Shown here in pieces: positions 21,801-33,499 of a stretch of DNA of 64,000 nt. The notes under the pieces are model-generated. The model was given only the letters and a program-made list of their open reading frames with translations, was not told where the DNA came from and did not search any database. The stretch is taken from positions 117,003,033-117,067,032 of the forward strand of contig NC_081841.1 of assembly GCF_963259705.1 (NCBI RefSeq), read 5' to 3'. A program made the translations under genes and the position numbers. Position 1 is the first letter of the stretch, and every line of letters starts with the position of its first letter. This DNA is from Myotis daubentonii. Its lineage: Eukaryota > Chordata > Mammalia > Chiroptera > Vespertilionidae.

Positions 21801-22658
21801 TTTCTTTGTTATGGGGTGAGGCCACAACATTAGTAACAAAGAAATAGACGGGGAGAATGGGAAACATGTGTAATACTGTCAACAATAAAAAAATTTAAAT
21901 GTCATAATTTATGTCAAATTCATAATAGAAATTTACAATCTCTTCCAGGCAATAGAAATGTAAGAAAAAGCACATGGGCTTTGGAATCAAGACACCAAAA
22001 GTTGCAATGTTCAGTTTCCCATTTGCTGGTTGTGGTGACATTTCTTTTATCATAATAAATCAAATGTCACAAGCTTGCTCAGAAGTGAGAATTATTTTTA
22101 GATGAAGTTATCAGTTACAGGTTTTTGACCATTTAAGCCCTGTGACAATTTTCTTGAGTGTTGCTGGGATTTCCTCCCCTAGTTTATTGAGCTTTCCTTT
22201 GGCATATAATCAACTCCAGAGGCCCAAGCAGCACCAGGCTTCCCTTAAAACAATGCTTCATGTCCAAGTGGATGCTCATTAGTCTTCATTTTTATGCAGA
22301 CCTCTGGGCTACACCTAGGACTGGCCTTTGTGGAAGCTCAGTCAACACCATAAATTTGCAGGATCGTTAGCAATGACAACCTAGTGACAATGCAGAAGCA
22401 GTTCGTTAGTCCATTTTAGTTCTAAATGGATGAACAGCTCTTGCCTATTTGTTTTAAAATATAGGTTTTATTATTATTTAGATATAGCTAGGCCATTGAG
22501 AAGATAGTTTGTTATACTTAGATCTCAAAAGGATGGGATACACCATGCCATGAAGGGCTACATGAGGAAGCACCAGGGTGGGTTAGGAGGCAGAGGGAGC
22601 AAGAGGAATATGTACCACACAACTAATGACAGCCTCTATGCCCAGAGCCTGATGAAAT
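21801..22658. other. No recognisable feature
   Basis: No coding frame, tandem repeat or transposon terminus could be supported on either strand. Confidence 0.5.
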
Positions 22659-23118
22659 TGAGAAGGCTAAAAAGGGCTATTTCCACTGTAACCCTGATAT
22701 TTTGGGGGCTAGCAATTGGAATCCATGCCAGCAAGGTCAGTGTACATTCTTGATAACCTATAATTAAGTCACTACCTCCTTCCCAGAAACTGGTCTTGCA
22801 GAACCTGTTACAGAGGCCATAAAACTGTGAACACTGCACTGCCCCGAGGGAGGGTTATTAACACTGGTGCCAGGCCAAACCATCAGATATGGCCTGGAGA
22901 CCCCCAACATCTGGGGGCCTTCTTGCAAGGCCCGCGAAAAGGACCAGAAGCATAACCATATTTGCGGGACAAAGACCACAGGGAGATATAAAGAGAAGCT
23001 CCCTGCATGTTTCTTTACTCAGATTTGGAAAGTTATTCCCTGAGTCCGCCGGCATATTAAACAGTGTCCCTCCTTTTCTTTAAAGTGTCACTTGGTTTTT
23101 ATTTGGTCTTCTGCAACA
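22659..23118 (+). mobile_element. Solo LTR (family V), perfect 4-bp TSD
   Basis: It starts TGAGAAGGC and ends CTGCAACA (TG...CA). AAAT is duplicated at 22655-22658 and 23119-23122. TATAAAG lies near 22989 and an ATTAAA-type signal near 23057. A second, interrupted copy starts at 60358. Confidence 0.8.
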
Positions 23119-23257
23119 AAATTACTCCAACTAGCCAATTCAAAGTCTGTTCACCTTGCCTGACCCATTCCTTTCCATGGAAACCACAGTTAAGGCTTTT
23201 GTCTACATTTTCCCCTCTCTCCCTCTGTCTCCTCCCTGACCTTGGTGCTTTCCTATG

Positions 23258-23881
23258 TGGACAAAAGGAGCCACATGCTAACCTGACAAGCTCAGGTAAA
23301 GCCAGCAGGGCGGTTTTGCAAACTCAGAGACCTAAAGTAACCACAAAGGATGGTTTGAAATTAAACTTTAACTAAAAGCAGTTATGGTGGGTAGTTACAT
23401 CCTAGGCCGGTATCTTCACTGACAAGGTGAACCTTTACCTTAATTGAGCCTATCTGTCTTTTTGCATCTATGATAACATACCCCTGAAATGTCTGGGTAA
23501 CTTGTAACTTCCCTTTTTCTGGACCCCTTGGGGCACAATCTAATGTGCTGGGCTCCAGGACAGATACCACAAATTCCTTCATTGTTATCATGTTAATTGT
23601 TCCTGCACCCACCTAAATATGTGTCTATCATTTTACTTTTTATTCAATACCAGGGGATTCCCTGCTTTGCTCCCACCTTTCTAGTCTATCACCATGGATT
23701 TCATGTAACCCACCTATATCCCTTCCTTTGATTGCAATGTGTAAATATAGATGTAACCTGCCATTCTCTGGAGCATTATCTCAATTCCTTGAGGTTCTGC
23801 TTCCTGGCAATTGTCAACAGATTGGCTCAAATAAACTCACAAAAATTCTTTACAGGTTTGAACTGTTTTTTTACGTTAACA
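23258..23881 (+). mobile_element. Solo LTR (family X), perfect 6-bp TSD
   Basis: It starts TGGACAAAAGG and ends ACGTTAACA. CCTATG is duplicated at 23252-23257 and 23882-23887. AATAAA lies near 23830. The copy at 36699-37982 shares the ACATGCTAACCTGAC start and the AATAAACTCACAAAAATTC end. Confidence 0.82.
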
Positions 23882-23887
23882 CCTATG

Positions 23888-26742
23888 TGGTCCTGTGTGG
23901 TGTCCCATGTCTCCTGTGTCTAGGGATCTGTGAGTATAAACTTCATGACAGTCATTTCTGTCTATATATCTTACTATTCCTTTTAAAATGAATCCCAGAT
24001 ATATTTTAAAACAGCAACGAAGTCATTCATGTTGACAAACAAGGGAAGATCTCACATATGTAGTGCCAAAGTTCAAAAGGATTTCAGTTAAATAACCTAG
24101 TGTGTATAAAGATTAGAAGTAGTTTCACAGGTTACATATTGAAAGATCATTTGGGAGCTGAAAACAAGGTATTAAGGATTTATTAGAAGAAAGACCTGCC
24201 GGGCTGTCTCACAAGGGGAGAGCAGCAATCCATGCAGAGGTGAGCACTCCTTTTGAGGGGAGGAATGGGAAGGAATGGGGGCTTAGGGTACTTGGCAGGC
24301 GCTGATTGGTGGTTCAATGTATAGTCGATATAAGGTACATGGTTAGGCTCTCAGGTATTTCTGGGCTTCAGGTTACATCATACTCTGCCCACCAGTTGGG
24401 GGAAGGGAAGATCTATCACATATCAAATTTAATGACAATAAATGTGTTGGAGAAAGAGTCAATAAATTAAGATACAGCACCATTTGTCAATTATGGTTTA
24501 ATTTCCACTATAGGTTGGGTATAGATGAAAAATTTGGTAAAAATAAACAAAAGCTTATTGGTTATATTGAGTTTACATAAGAATATTACATGTTTTCTTA
24601 TTATTTATAAATTCTGTGCTTATATATACTTCATATATAATAAATGATATATAATTTTTTTGGAGTTAAAACATTTACTTGCATATAAGTGTATAAACCC
24701 CAGTGTAAATGCTACAGACATGTCCAAGCACAGCTGAGGTGGTTTGACTGCTGAGGATTCAGCCATCTCTGTGGCTACAAACTTTCATAATGTCTAGTTG
24801 GGGCCCCATAGGTGTCCAGTTGCTGGTCAAGAGATCAGTGGATTGCCTAGCAGTTCTAAGTGGAGGAAACACAGTCTCTCCTTTTCCTTTCCCAATAGCA
24901 GTCTACCTGAAATGAGAAAAGCCTATGTATATAAAGCTTCTAGAACTTAACTTTAAATATTCATAGCTGAATTCATTAGAAAGGTAGTACTGCCTGTGTG
25001 ATGTAAAGCTGCATGTGCCAAAAAGGCTTTAGCAGACAGCAGAGATTGAAATACATCCAGAGGTTCCTTTGAATGCTGCCAGCCAGGAAAAGTTAATTGC
25101 TTCCAGACTAGGAGGGGAAGAACATGATGTGGCTGTAGGGTACAAAGAGGGCTTCTCACCCAGCAGGCATTTGCTTTGGCTCTGGAGTAAACACTAATGC
25201 GGGAATGGATTGAAAGGTCTGAACAGACAGGGAGCTGAAACCATGTAGCTGAAAAAAATCCTGTGGCTTTCCCTGTTCCCTCTCTCAGTGTCTCTGTGTG
25301 GTTGGTTCCCTTAATGAGAGTGCACATATAAACAATGCAGAATGGAGAAAGCTTATTGCTTTCTTCAAAGGGAGGTTCCCTCACGCTCTGTCAGAGTGAG
25401 CAAAACCAGGGCTGTGAGAAAGCCCTGAGACAGGGCAGCTCCGAGATAGTGGCCTAGCAAGGCTGTCTTCATCTGTTCTCCTCAACATCAGGAGACAAAT
25501 AAGGTATATTACACATTTATATAAAGATGCAAACCGTGAGCCCAGGGCCCACCTTTGTCTCCTAAGACGTTTCTACTTTTTTATGATCTTTTTGGACACC
25601 TGGGGTGTCATTTACAGGAAAAATACCCTTTATCCTCAAATTCTCTAAACACTACAGAAAAAGCTGGCAGCTTACTTTTCCCAATTCCTGGATAAGATTT
25701 TATGTAATTTTAGAGCTAGGTAGGTGAAACCTTCTTAACTAGTTAGTTAGTTAATTAGTTAATTTCTTATATAGGTTGAATGAGTAGATAGATTAGATAG
25801 AAACAGATAGATAAAAGGGTTATTTAGTTTTATGTTTATAATCAGGAATCATTCTATTAGGAGGATACATAATCCTAGTTCTTAATTTTCTACTTAAAAT
25901 GTAAATAAGTATTTATATCCTATATAGTCACATGAATAATCAACATGGGTTGGTTTTTATTTTTCCCACAATTGTAACCTCTCAAATGTGGAACAATACT
26001 CTCAGTTCAGTTTCCTAAGTGCAGCCCTTGAAAATAAGATTATGTGTCTTTTTATCCACCTATGTTTTACAGCACACTTCATAATGGTATAAAAGTGTAG
26101 AAGATGGGCATTTTGTAAACATTCTACACATAGTATAAACATATTCATCAAGTTCTTAGAATAAATTTACTAAGTCCATCAGTTGTTTGTTTCTATAATA
26201 ATTAAGCTGTAATAAATGGTACTGCTCAGAATGCACTTGAAACAATTTAAACACAACTTTGCTATCAAAAATCATTATTTCCTAGAAATGTCTCAAAATT
26301 TGAATAATTATTTTTCATGTCAACCCTTTATTAAAGTCTATCTTCTTTTTTTTACACTTGTTAATATTATACTGAATTCATATTTTCAGCCAAGGATTTA
26401 AAAGTTTAAAAATGCAAATAAACTATTTTACAATACAGATTTTTTTTAAATAATTGTATAACACAGGCTTATGAACTAAAGTGGATTTTAAAAGCTGAAA
26501 AACTAAATGGAACTATCTATTTGAAGGGTATGCTCTCAAAGTGGACATTCTAGACAGCACAGCTTTACATGCACAGGCCTTTCTCATCATACCTGGAGTC
26601 TCCAGCATGCTGGGCCCCATTCCAATGGACTTCAAATTACTGACAATTTTAGCATTACTTCAATTCTCTCTCTGTCTCCCTACTCAAAGGGCTGTGCCAC
26701 CAAGAGCAGCTTATAGTGGGCTTCAAAATATATCTGTTAACC
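23888..26742. other. Mostly unique sequence, no gene recognised
   Basis: No supported coding region. A minus-strand LTR-like patch may lie at about 24140-24430: reverse complement has TTATATCG then AATAAATCC about 130 bp later, but no ends were identified. Simple TTAG- and GATA-rich repeats lie at 25735-25820. A 143-codon minus frame at 24953-25384 matched nothing I know. Confidence 0.45.
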
Positions 26743-26769
26743 TGTGTGTGTGTGTGTGTGTGTGTGTGT
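26743..26769. repeat. (TG)n microsatellite
   Basis: About 13 TG units. Confidence 0.95.
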
Positions 26770-26956
26770 ATGCACATATGCTATACAGAGCACTAAGATA
26801 GCAAGTAGCTCATTTAATTCACTATGACTTCCTGCCTCAGTGGTCACACTGAGAAATCTTTGTTAACCTATATTTGTAGTGCCCTAGCACCCAGATAGAG
26901 TCAAAACCACCCTCATGCAGCAAAAATATCTCCAGTACATGAAGTTTTATATCACA

Positions 26957-27170
26957 CTAATGGCCCAGTGCACGGATTCATGAACATTGAAAGGAAATTA
27001 ATTAGAAGAAATATTTTAATATCTCTATTCGCCCTTTCTCTATAATAGAAGAATCAACCAAATTCACAATCAACAATGACAGATAGAAACACATGTGTGC
27101 GATTGGCACCAGCGAGAGCTTTATATGTATCAGGCATGCGGGAGTCAACTTAGCCTTTTATATATATAGC
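26957..27170 (-). mobile_element. Helitron fragment sharing 3' end with the HeliBat1-like element
   Basis: It starts CTAATGGCCCAGTGCACGGA and continues GGAAATTAATTAGAAGAAATATTTTAATA, like the region after 19914 and after 49629. The right end (TTTTATATATATAG) resembles a reversed Helitron 5' end. Confidence 0.7.
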
Positions 27171-27845
27171 ATAAACTTGCTTAATTAGACCTGCTTTCTG
27201 ATTTAGCTAAACTTTTTCCAACCCAGTGAAGCACTCCAACTTCTCGTTCAGGTAATTGGCAGCAACACAGCAGTAAATATCAACACGAATCAGATTATTA
27301 TTGTAGATCACGCAGGGAGAAAAAAATGGTAAAATATTTAACTGCAGCAGTGTTCGACTATATTCTGTGCAGTGAGAAAACCTAAAGTCATTTTCAAGGT
27401 CCACCATTTCTTACTTCTTTTCAGTCAGGTCAAATTTCTAAACTTTCTAAATCTCCATTTTCTGGCTAATGAAAAGAAAATAGGATTCTACAATGTCTCC
27501 TATCTATCTACTCCAGGACTTCTGTGAGGATCAAATGAGATGAGGCACGGGAAAACACTTCACAGACATTTGGTTAAAATGTAAAATGTTTGCACCTGGC
27601 TATAAAGCAAGTCATGTTCCTGGGCTGAAAAAACTCCAAGGAGGTAGTTGCTAGGAAGAAGAACTGGGCGCTGCCACATGACATCATTGCTTGGTGCCCA
27701 CAGCCACCATTTCCAGACTGGGCTGGGCTGTGGGCTGCATTTTGCACCATGGAGTCTTGGCAGCATTGGCTGTGATTTGATGGGCTATCGCTCTAGGGTG
27801 GTGGCAGGGCCTGTGTCCCACTTGGGGGAAGCCAAGTGTTGCTTT
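27171..27845. other. No recognisable feature
   Basis: Left flank of the retroviral complex; no coding or repeat termini could be supported. Confidence 0.45.
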
Positions 27846-28504
27846 TGTTGTAATGTACCCCACGAATCACACAAGGACGCCTCAAGAAGTCGAATTAAGG
27901 AGTCACATTTATTGTAAATCCGGAACTTTGAGGGGGCCATGCACTCCAAATCTCGTAGTCCCCTCCCCAGCCCCACCACCAGATTTATATAGGCAAAGAT
28001 CACAAAGGCATTGATTACATCCCAGGGTTTGGAATGAGGAACCTGGTTTGCAAAAAAGCAGTTTACAGAAGCAGACTTAGGCATGTTAGTTAAATTACAG
28101 TTTTGGGGTCTCCAGATCACTGAATCAACGGAAACACATTATCTGGAGCCATCGGGTCTTGGGACCACTGAGTTGACAGGAACACATTATCTGGAGCCAT
28201 TGGGTCTTGGGACCACTGAGTTGACAGGAACGCATTATCTGTAGCCACTGAGGCAATTTAGGATAATTGTGCTGTCCTGGTTCCCAGGTACAGAAGAATA
28301 TTCTTTCTAAAACCAGTGAGATCACAATCAATGGGATATTCAAACCACCAACAGCGAAGAATTCAGTTGATTGGGATAGCACACATAAGTTCAGAAAATC
28401 AAAGTAACTTTTCTATTGTTAAACAAAACAAATAAGTACAGAAGCCAAACAGCAGGGTTAGAGTTAAACTAGTTTCCACCTGAGATGATTGCTATCATAC
28501 TTCA
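27846..28504 (-). mobile_element. ERV-Y LTR, left copy (3' LTR, minus strand)
   Basis: On the minus strand it starts TGAAGTATGATAGCAATC directly after the end of env and ends GGGGTACATTACAACA-like at 27846. AATAAATGTGACTCC near 27905 is the polyadenylation region. The U3 region (about 28130-28260) holds three tandem units of about 51 bp containing GTCAACTCAGTGGTCCC. Confidence 0.88.
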
Positions 28505-29444
28505 TTTCCCACTGGTTTTATGTGCATGAGTCAAATCACAGTCAATCTCACAATCTTCATTACTGAGAGGTTTGCACTGTTCTCTAACTACCAGTAATTT
28601 TACAGAATTGATTCTTTTCTGTATGGTTCTTAAGAGGCAGTTTACTAGGAAAGGTTCAATGGTTAAAGCTAGGAACAATAGGGCCGGAGGTCCTGCTGCT
28701 GCAGACAAGAGGATAGTTAACCAGGGGGACTAATTAAACATACTTTGGAACCATGTTTCTGATGGTTCACTTTTTCTTTCTCTCTCTTCTAAGGTTTTTC
28801 TCACTAAGGCCAAGCTTTCTCAGATTACTCTTAAATTATTGGCATAAAAACAGCAAGTTTCTCCAAGAGCCATGCATAATCCTCCTTGTTTCATGAAGAG
28901 AAGGTCCAATCCTCATCTATTCTGTAATATTACTTCAGCTAAGGAGTCTACTTGCTTCTCTAGACAGGAGATGGAACTTTTGAGGTGTCTTATGTCCATA
29001 TCTACCTATTTACTTAGTTCCCTCAGATTCATATCCCCTTTTATTAGAGCCAAGGCCCCAGTAGCAGTTGATCCTGCAATACCCAGGCTTATTAGGAGGG
29101 GAACCAAGACAGGAGCCCTTTTGTATCGGTTTGGTAAAAGACCTGAGTACATGTGGGCTCTTCCTTCGTCTTCATTGTATATGAAAATCTGTGGGAGGAT
29201 ATAGACTAGGACACAGAGAAGGGGCTCCTCACCTTCCTTGAATAGGTCTGAGGAGGCACACTTGGTTAAGCCATTTGTGCAAGCTAACCAGGTCTGCTCA
29301 GGCGCTTGATAATAGGCAGTGAAGTTACTATTTCCCCAATGGATTTGATTACATGAGTCTGCATAGGGAGACCATTGGAGGGGAAAGTTTGGCGAGAGCA
29401 GACAGGTACCTTGTCTTTGAAGATTTCCCAAGGTTAGTCTAGGC
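28505..29444 (-). pseudogene. env: ERV-Y env: end of SU and TM subunit, broken
   Basis: Gammaretrovirus-like envelope remnant. The SU end has NSNFT and QTWLACTNGLT. A furin-type site RYKR lies at about 29117-29128, followed by a hydrophobic, Ala/Gly-rich fusion-peptide region. TM follows with an immunosuppressive-domain-type segment and C-x6-CC cysteines near 28870-28950, an in-frame stop near 28830, and a hydrophobic membrane span near 28640-28700. The frame ends with HKTSGK just before the LTR. It is broken by stops and by a hAT insertion at 29445. It is an old genomic copy, not a functional envelope as it stands. Confidence 0.85.
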
Positions 29445-30049
29445 CAGTGGTCAGCAAACTCATTAGTCAACAGAGCCAAATATCAACAGTACAACACTTG
29501 AAATTTCTTTTGAGAGCCAAATTTTTTAAACTTAAACTATATAGGTAGGTACATTGTTATTAACTTAATTAGGGTACTCCTAAGCTGGCCTTTGCTAAGA
29601 ACATCCTCAATCTGATTGAGGTACGTTCGCTGAGGTCGACCCCTTCAAATTCTTCCATCCACAGTCGTCTTGTATACTTGTTTCATCTATCTTTTGTCAC
29701 CTGCATGTGAATTGCGAACGCGACTAGCACTAACCACTGCACATGAGACTGCTGACTGACTGGCTCACTCAACTCGTGCATGAATCGTGCGCGCCTCCCC
29801 CACACTGCGTATCCCGAGGCCTGCCTGCGCAGCATCTCCCATCACCCGACCGACCAACACCCCCCACTTCTTCTAACACCACTTCTTCAAAATAGACTCT
29901 CCCAGGCCGAAAACCGACTTCTGCGCATGGGCCACGAAGTTTCAATAGCACTGTACATGCATGCTCGCACGTGGTATTTTGTGGAAGAGCCACACTCAAG
30001 GGGCCAAAGAGCCGCATGTGGCTTGTGAGCCGCAGTTTGCCAACCACTG
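29445..30049. mobile_element. Non-autonomous hAT, 605 bp, inside env
   Basis: Termini are CAGTGGTCAGCAAACT at the left and AGTTTGCCAACCACTG at the right; both ends share the ...GAGCC motifs (GAGCCAAA/GAGCCGC). Flanking 8-mers GTCTAGGC and TGCTAGGG match in 5 of 8 positions, a decayed duplication. Confidence 0.88.
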
Positions 30050-30212
30050 TGCTAGGGGACAGGAGAGTAGGAACAGAATAGAGAATGCCCTTAAAAGAAG
30101 TGGGGTGAGTAAATAGAAAACTAAATGTGCCAAGCAGGCAGTTTAGAAATATTAATTCGGTCAAACTACTTGTAGTTAGGGGGCAGTACAATTCCCTAAC
30201 TAGTAAAGATGA
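30050..30212 (-). pseudogene. env: ERV-Y env SU fragment upstream of the hAT
   Basis: Minus-strand reading continues the SU sequence (FLFTHPTSFKGILYSVP) into the part beyond the hAT. It stops at about 30212, where the strand polarity of the retroviral sequence flips. The amino-terminal half of SU is missing. Confidence 0.65.
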
Positions 30213-30824
30213 GTCCATGATTTGACTCATGCACATAAAACCAGTGGGGAATGAAATATGGTAGCAGTCATCTCAGGTAGAAACTATAGTTTAACTTTAA
30301 CCCTGCTGTTTGGCTTCTGTACTTATTTGCTTTGTTTAGCAATAGAAAAGTTATTTTGATTTTCTGAATTATATAAATCATCCCATTCGATTGAATACCT
30401 TATTGATTGTAATGTGAATACCCCATTGGTTGTGGTCATACTGGTTTTAAAAAGTACATTCTTCTGTACCTGGGAACCAGGACAGCACAATTATCCCAAG
30501 ACCAGAGGGCTCTAGATAATGTGTTCCTGTCAACTCAGTGGTCCCAAGACCCAAAACTATAATTAATCTTTGTAGGTAACTAATCGGCTCAATTTTGCTT
30601 CTGTAACTGCTTTTTGCAAACCAGGCTCCTCATTCCAAACCCTGGGATGTAATCAATACCTTTGTGATCTTTGCCTGTATAAATCTGGTGTTGGGGCTGG
30701 GTAAGGTACTGTGAGATTTGGGAGAGCAGAATGCCCCCTCGTAGTCCTGGATTTGCAATAAATGTGACTCCTTAATTCGACTTCTTGAGGCATCCTTGTG
30801 TGATTCACGGGGTACATTACAACA
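30213..30824 (+). mobile_element. ERV-Y LTR, right copy, plus strand, with env tail
   Basis: About 40 bp of env end (ATTTGACTCATGCACATAAAA, also present in reverse at 28520-28545) precedes an LTR starting TGAAATATGG at 30252. The LTR has AATAAATGTGACTCC near 30755 and ends CATTACAACA at 30824. That end is joined directly to the integrase sequence of ERV-Z. Its U3 has one copy of the unit that is triplicated in the left LTR. Confidence 0.85.
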
Positions 30825-31490
30825 GTAGCGATATCCTCCCACACCTGGGGGTAATTCTGTAAAGCAGCGGTTCTCAACCTGTAGGTCGCGACCCTTTTGG
30901 GGGTCGAACGACCCTTACACAGGGGTCGCCTAAAACCATTGGAAAACACATATATAATTACATATTGTTTTGTGATTAATCACTATGCTTTAATTATGTT
31001 CAATTTGTAACAATGAAATTGAGTGTCACTACAACATGAGGAATTGTATTAAAGGGTCGCTGCATTAGGAAGGTTGAGAACCACTGCTAAAGTCTACTTC
31101 CCAATGCTCTCCAGGACTTTTCCCTCTGAGTCTGGTTATCTCGACTAAAGGGGACCGCTTCCCGAGGTTTATCTGTGCACAGATGTGACATCTCCTTGCG
31201 ATGTCCTTTGAGACCTGAAAGAGCTTAGGAATATAATAATCTCGTTTAAGCAGTTCTACCACCTTGGTTCCCCCCTGATGAGTACTCTGATGGATCTGGG
31301 AAATGAGTTCCTTTCCGAGCAGCCTCTGGTTCAGCAATTCTTTCCATCCTCCGGATGTTTCTTTTCCCTGGAGTCTTTTCCCCAGCCCAGTATCCTCCTA
31401 TGAGTAGACTGGAGTCTCCTCAAAGACCCTTGCAGGGAGGACTGGTAAAATATGGAGGGGCCCCACTGGTTTTTGGGTGACTTTCCTGGC
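30825..31490 (-). pseudogene. pol: ERV-Z integrase, N-terminal part
   Basis: The zinc-binding HHCC domain is visible at 31065-31337 (HQSTHQG then CHICAQ). The core domain begins with EHWEVDF, is cut by the SPIN element, and resumes at 30825-30864 with GVGGYRY. It then ends at the inverted ERV-Y LTR. The rest of the core and the C-terminal domain are absent. Confidence 0.88.
30865..31086. mobile_element. SPIN-like hAT MITE (222 bp)
   Basis: It starts CAGCGGTTCTCAACCTGTAG and ends GGTTGAGAACCACTG, with GGGTCGAACGACCC and AAAACACATATATAATTACA inside. These are the features of the SPIN ('Space Invaders') non-autonomous hAT known from several tetrapods. It interrupts ERV-Z integrase. The expected 8-bp duplication on the minus strand is CTTTACAG, with the other copy reduced to CTTTAG. 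Confidence 0.85.
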
Positions 31491-32440
31491 TGTTTTACCT
31501 GCGAAGGCGTTTCCCCGTGCCTCTGGGGTGTCAGTTGACTGATGTCCTTTGCAGTGTATGACTGCCACTGCCTTCGGCATCCAAAGGGCCGCAAGGAGGG
31601 TAAGGATTTCTGGGACATTTTTTTATTTCCTTCCCTCCTGACCTTAGGAGTCCCCTTTCTTGGTATAAAGCCCCGTGAACGTGAACAGTGGCAAAAGCAT
31701 ATTGGCTGTCCGTGTATACAGTCACTGCCTTTCCCTTCCTCCACCATAGTGCTTGGGTGAGGGCTATTAGCTCTGCCTTCTGAGTTGATGTCCCTCGCCC
31801 CAGTGCCTGTGCCCAGATTACCTTGTCAGCTGTCACGACCTCTGCTACTGCGTACCTGGTCCCTTCGACCACAGAGCTGCTTCCATCAGTGTATAGGTTT
31901 CGTCAGGGTCTGGCACGGGCTGGTCCGTCAGGTCCTCTCGAAGGTTCTTGAGTGAGGACAGGGTTTCAGTGCAGTCATGGAGGGGTTGCTCGGGGTCGTT
32001 ATCAGGCAACAGGGTAGCAGGGTTTAGTGCCGTCGTTTTGAGAAAACTGACTCGCGGGGGATCAAGCAAGAGTAACTGATACTGGCTGATCCGAGCATTC
32101 GAGAGCCAGCGCTCCAGTGGGTTTCGCAACAGTGCCTCCACGGAATGTGGAGCCACTACTTGCAAGTCCTGCCTGAGGGTGAGTTTCGAGGCTTCCTTTA
32201 CCAATATAGCTGTAGCTGCCACTGCTCTCAAACACCCCAGCCACCCTGCAGCCACGGGGTCTAGCCGCTTGGATAAGTATGCCACAGGCCTTTTCCATGG
32301 TCCCAGGGATTGGGTTAGCACCCGCTTTGTGATTCCCAGAGCCTCTGCCACATGTAACTGAAATGGCTTTGTGAGGTCTGGCAGTGCTAACGCTGGTGCG
32401 CTGACAGGCTTGTTTAAGATCTCGAAAAGCCTTAATTTCA
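31491..32440 (-). pseudogene. pol: ERV-Z RNase H and connection domain
   Basis: RNase H landmarks are [10 protein letters not shown] and VYTDSQYAF at about 31700-31800, giving the acidic Glu and Asp positions. The connection domain lies at about 31845-32441. At least two frame changes separate these pieces from RT and from integrase. Confidence 0.88.
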
Positions 32441-33480
32441 ATTTCAGTCCAGTTTAGTTTCTCATTCTTTCCCCCGATGCAGGTATACAGGGGTTTTGCT
32501 ATTTCTGCAAAACCTAATATCCAAAGGCAGCAATATCCTACTGCTCTGAGGAATTCCCGCACCTGCTTCTTTGTCTTGAGGACGGGGATTTGCATGATAG
32601 CCTGTATTCGGCTAGCCGACAGAGTCCTTTTTCCTATGCTGAGTTCATACCCCAGGTAAGTGGCTTTAGGGGTGCAAAGTTGGGCCTTTTTAGCAGACAC
32701 CCAGTACCCCATTTTGCCCAAGGTTCTCAACAGGGCTTCAGTAGCCTCCCTACACTTGCTCTGGGTTGCTGCAGCAAGGAGGAGGTCATCTACATACTGG
32801 AGTAGGATGACTTCTGGATGTTTCTGCCTGAACGGGCCCAAGTCCTTGCTGAGGGCTTCGTTGAACAGAGTGGGGAAATTTTTGAACCCCTGGGGTAACC
32901 GTGTCCAGCTCAATTGTCCTGATTCCCTTTTGTCTGGGTCCATCCATTCAAAAGCAAAAATGGGCTGGCTGGATGGGGCTAGAGACAGGGAGAAGAAGGC
33001 ATTCTTTAGGTCTAGAACTGTGTATTCCTGATGATGGGGAGGTAACAGGCTCAGGAGGGTATATGGATTAGGCACTGTGGGATGTATAGTTTCTACCCTC
33101 TTATTGACCTCTCTTAAGTCCTGAATGGGTCTGAAGTCCTCCATTCCTGGTTTCTGTACAGGAAACAATGGGGTATTCCACGGGGAGTAGCAAGGGACTA
33201 AGATTCCTGCTTTTTTCAGTCTTTTTATGTGGACTGCGATGCCTCTTCGGGCCTTTTGGCTTATTGGATATTGCTTAACCTGTACTGGAATTGCTGTGCT
33301 GGAGAGCTGTACCACAATTGGGGCTCTGTGGACTGCCAATCCTGGGGGGTTACTCTCTGCCCATAATCCAGGTATTTTCTGTTGCAGCTCTTGGAGTAAT
33401 GGGGCATCTGGGACCGGATTGTTGCTCTCGGTTCCTTCAGCGAGGAGCTATTCCTTGTTCAAGGGGCAAGTCAAAAGTAC
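32400..33480 (-). pseudogene. pol: ERV-Z reverse transcriptase (long open segment)
   Basis: A 425-codon open frame (33339-32062) begins within RT. It shows LDLKNAFF with one catalytic Asp and LLQYVDDLLL at about 32776-32805 with the YVDD active site, as in gammaretroviruses. LPQGFKN and SPWNTPLF are also present. The frame shifts near 32400. RT copies viral RNA to DNA in the cytoplasmic core; this copy lacks a continuous gag-pol frame. Confidence 0.9.
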
Positions 33481-33499
33481 AGCCCCCGGTCTCTGATTG

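Noticed and set aside
24953..25384. 143-codon minus frame
   Set aside because: No domain, no splice or codon support; cannot be distinguished from chance.
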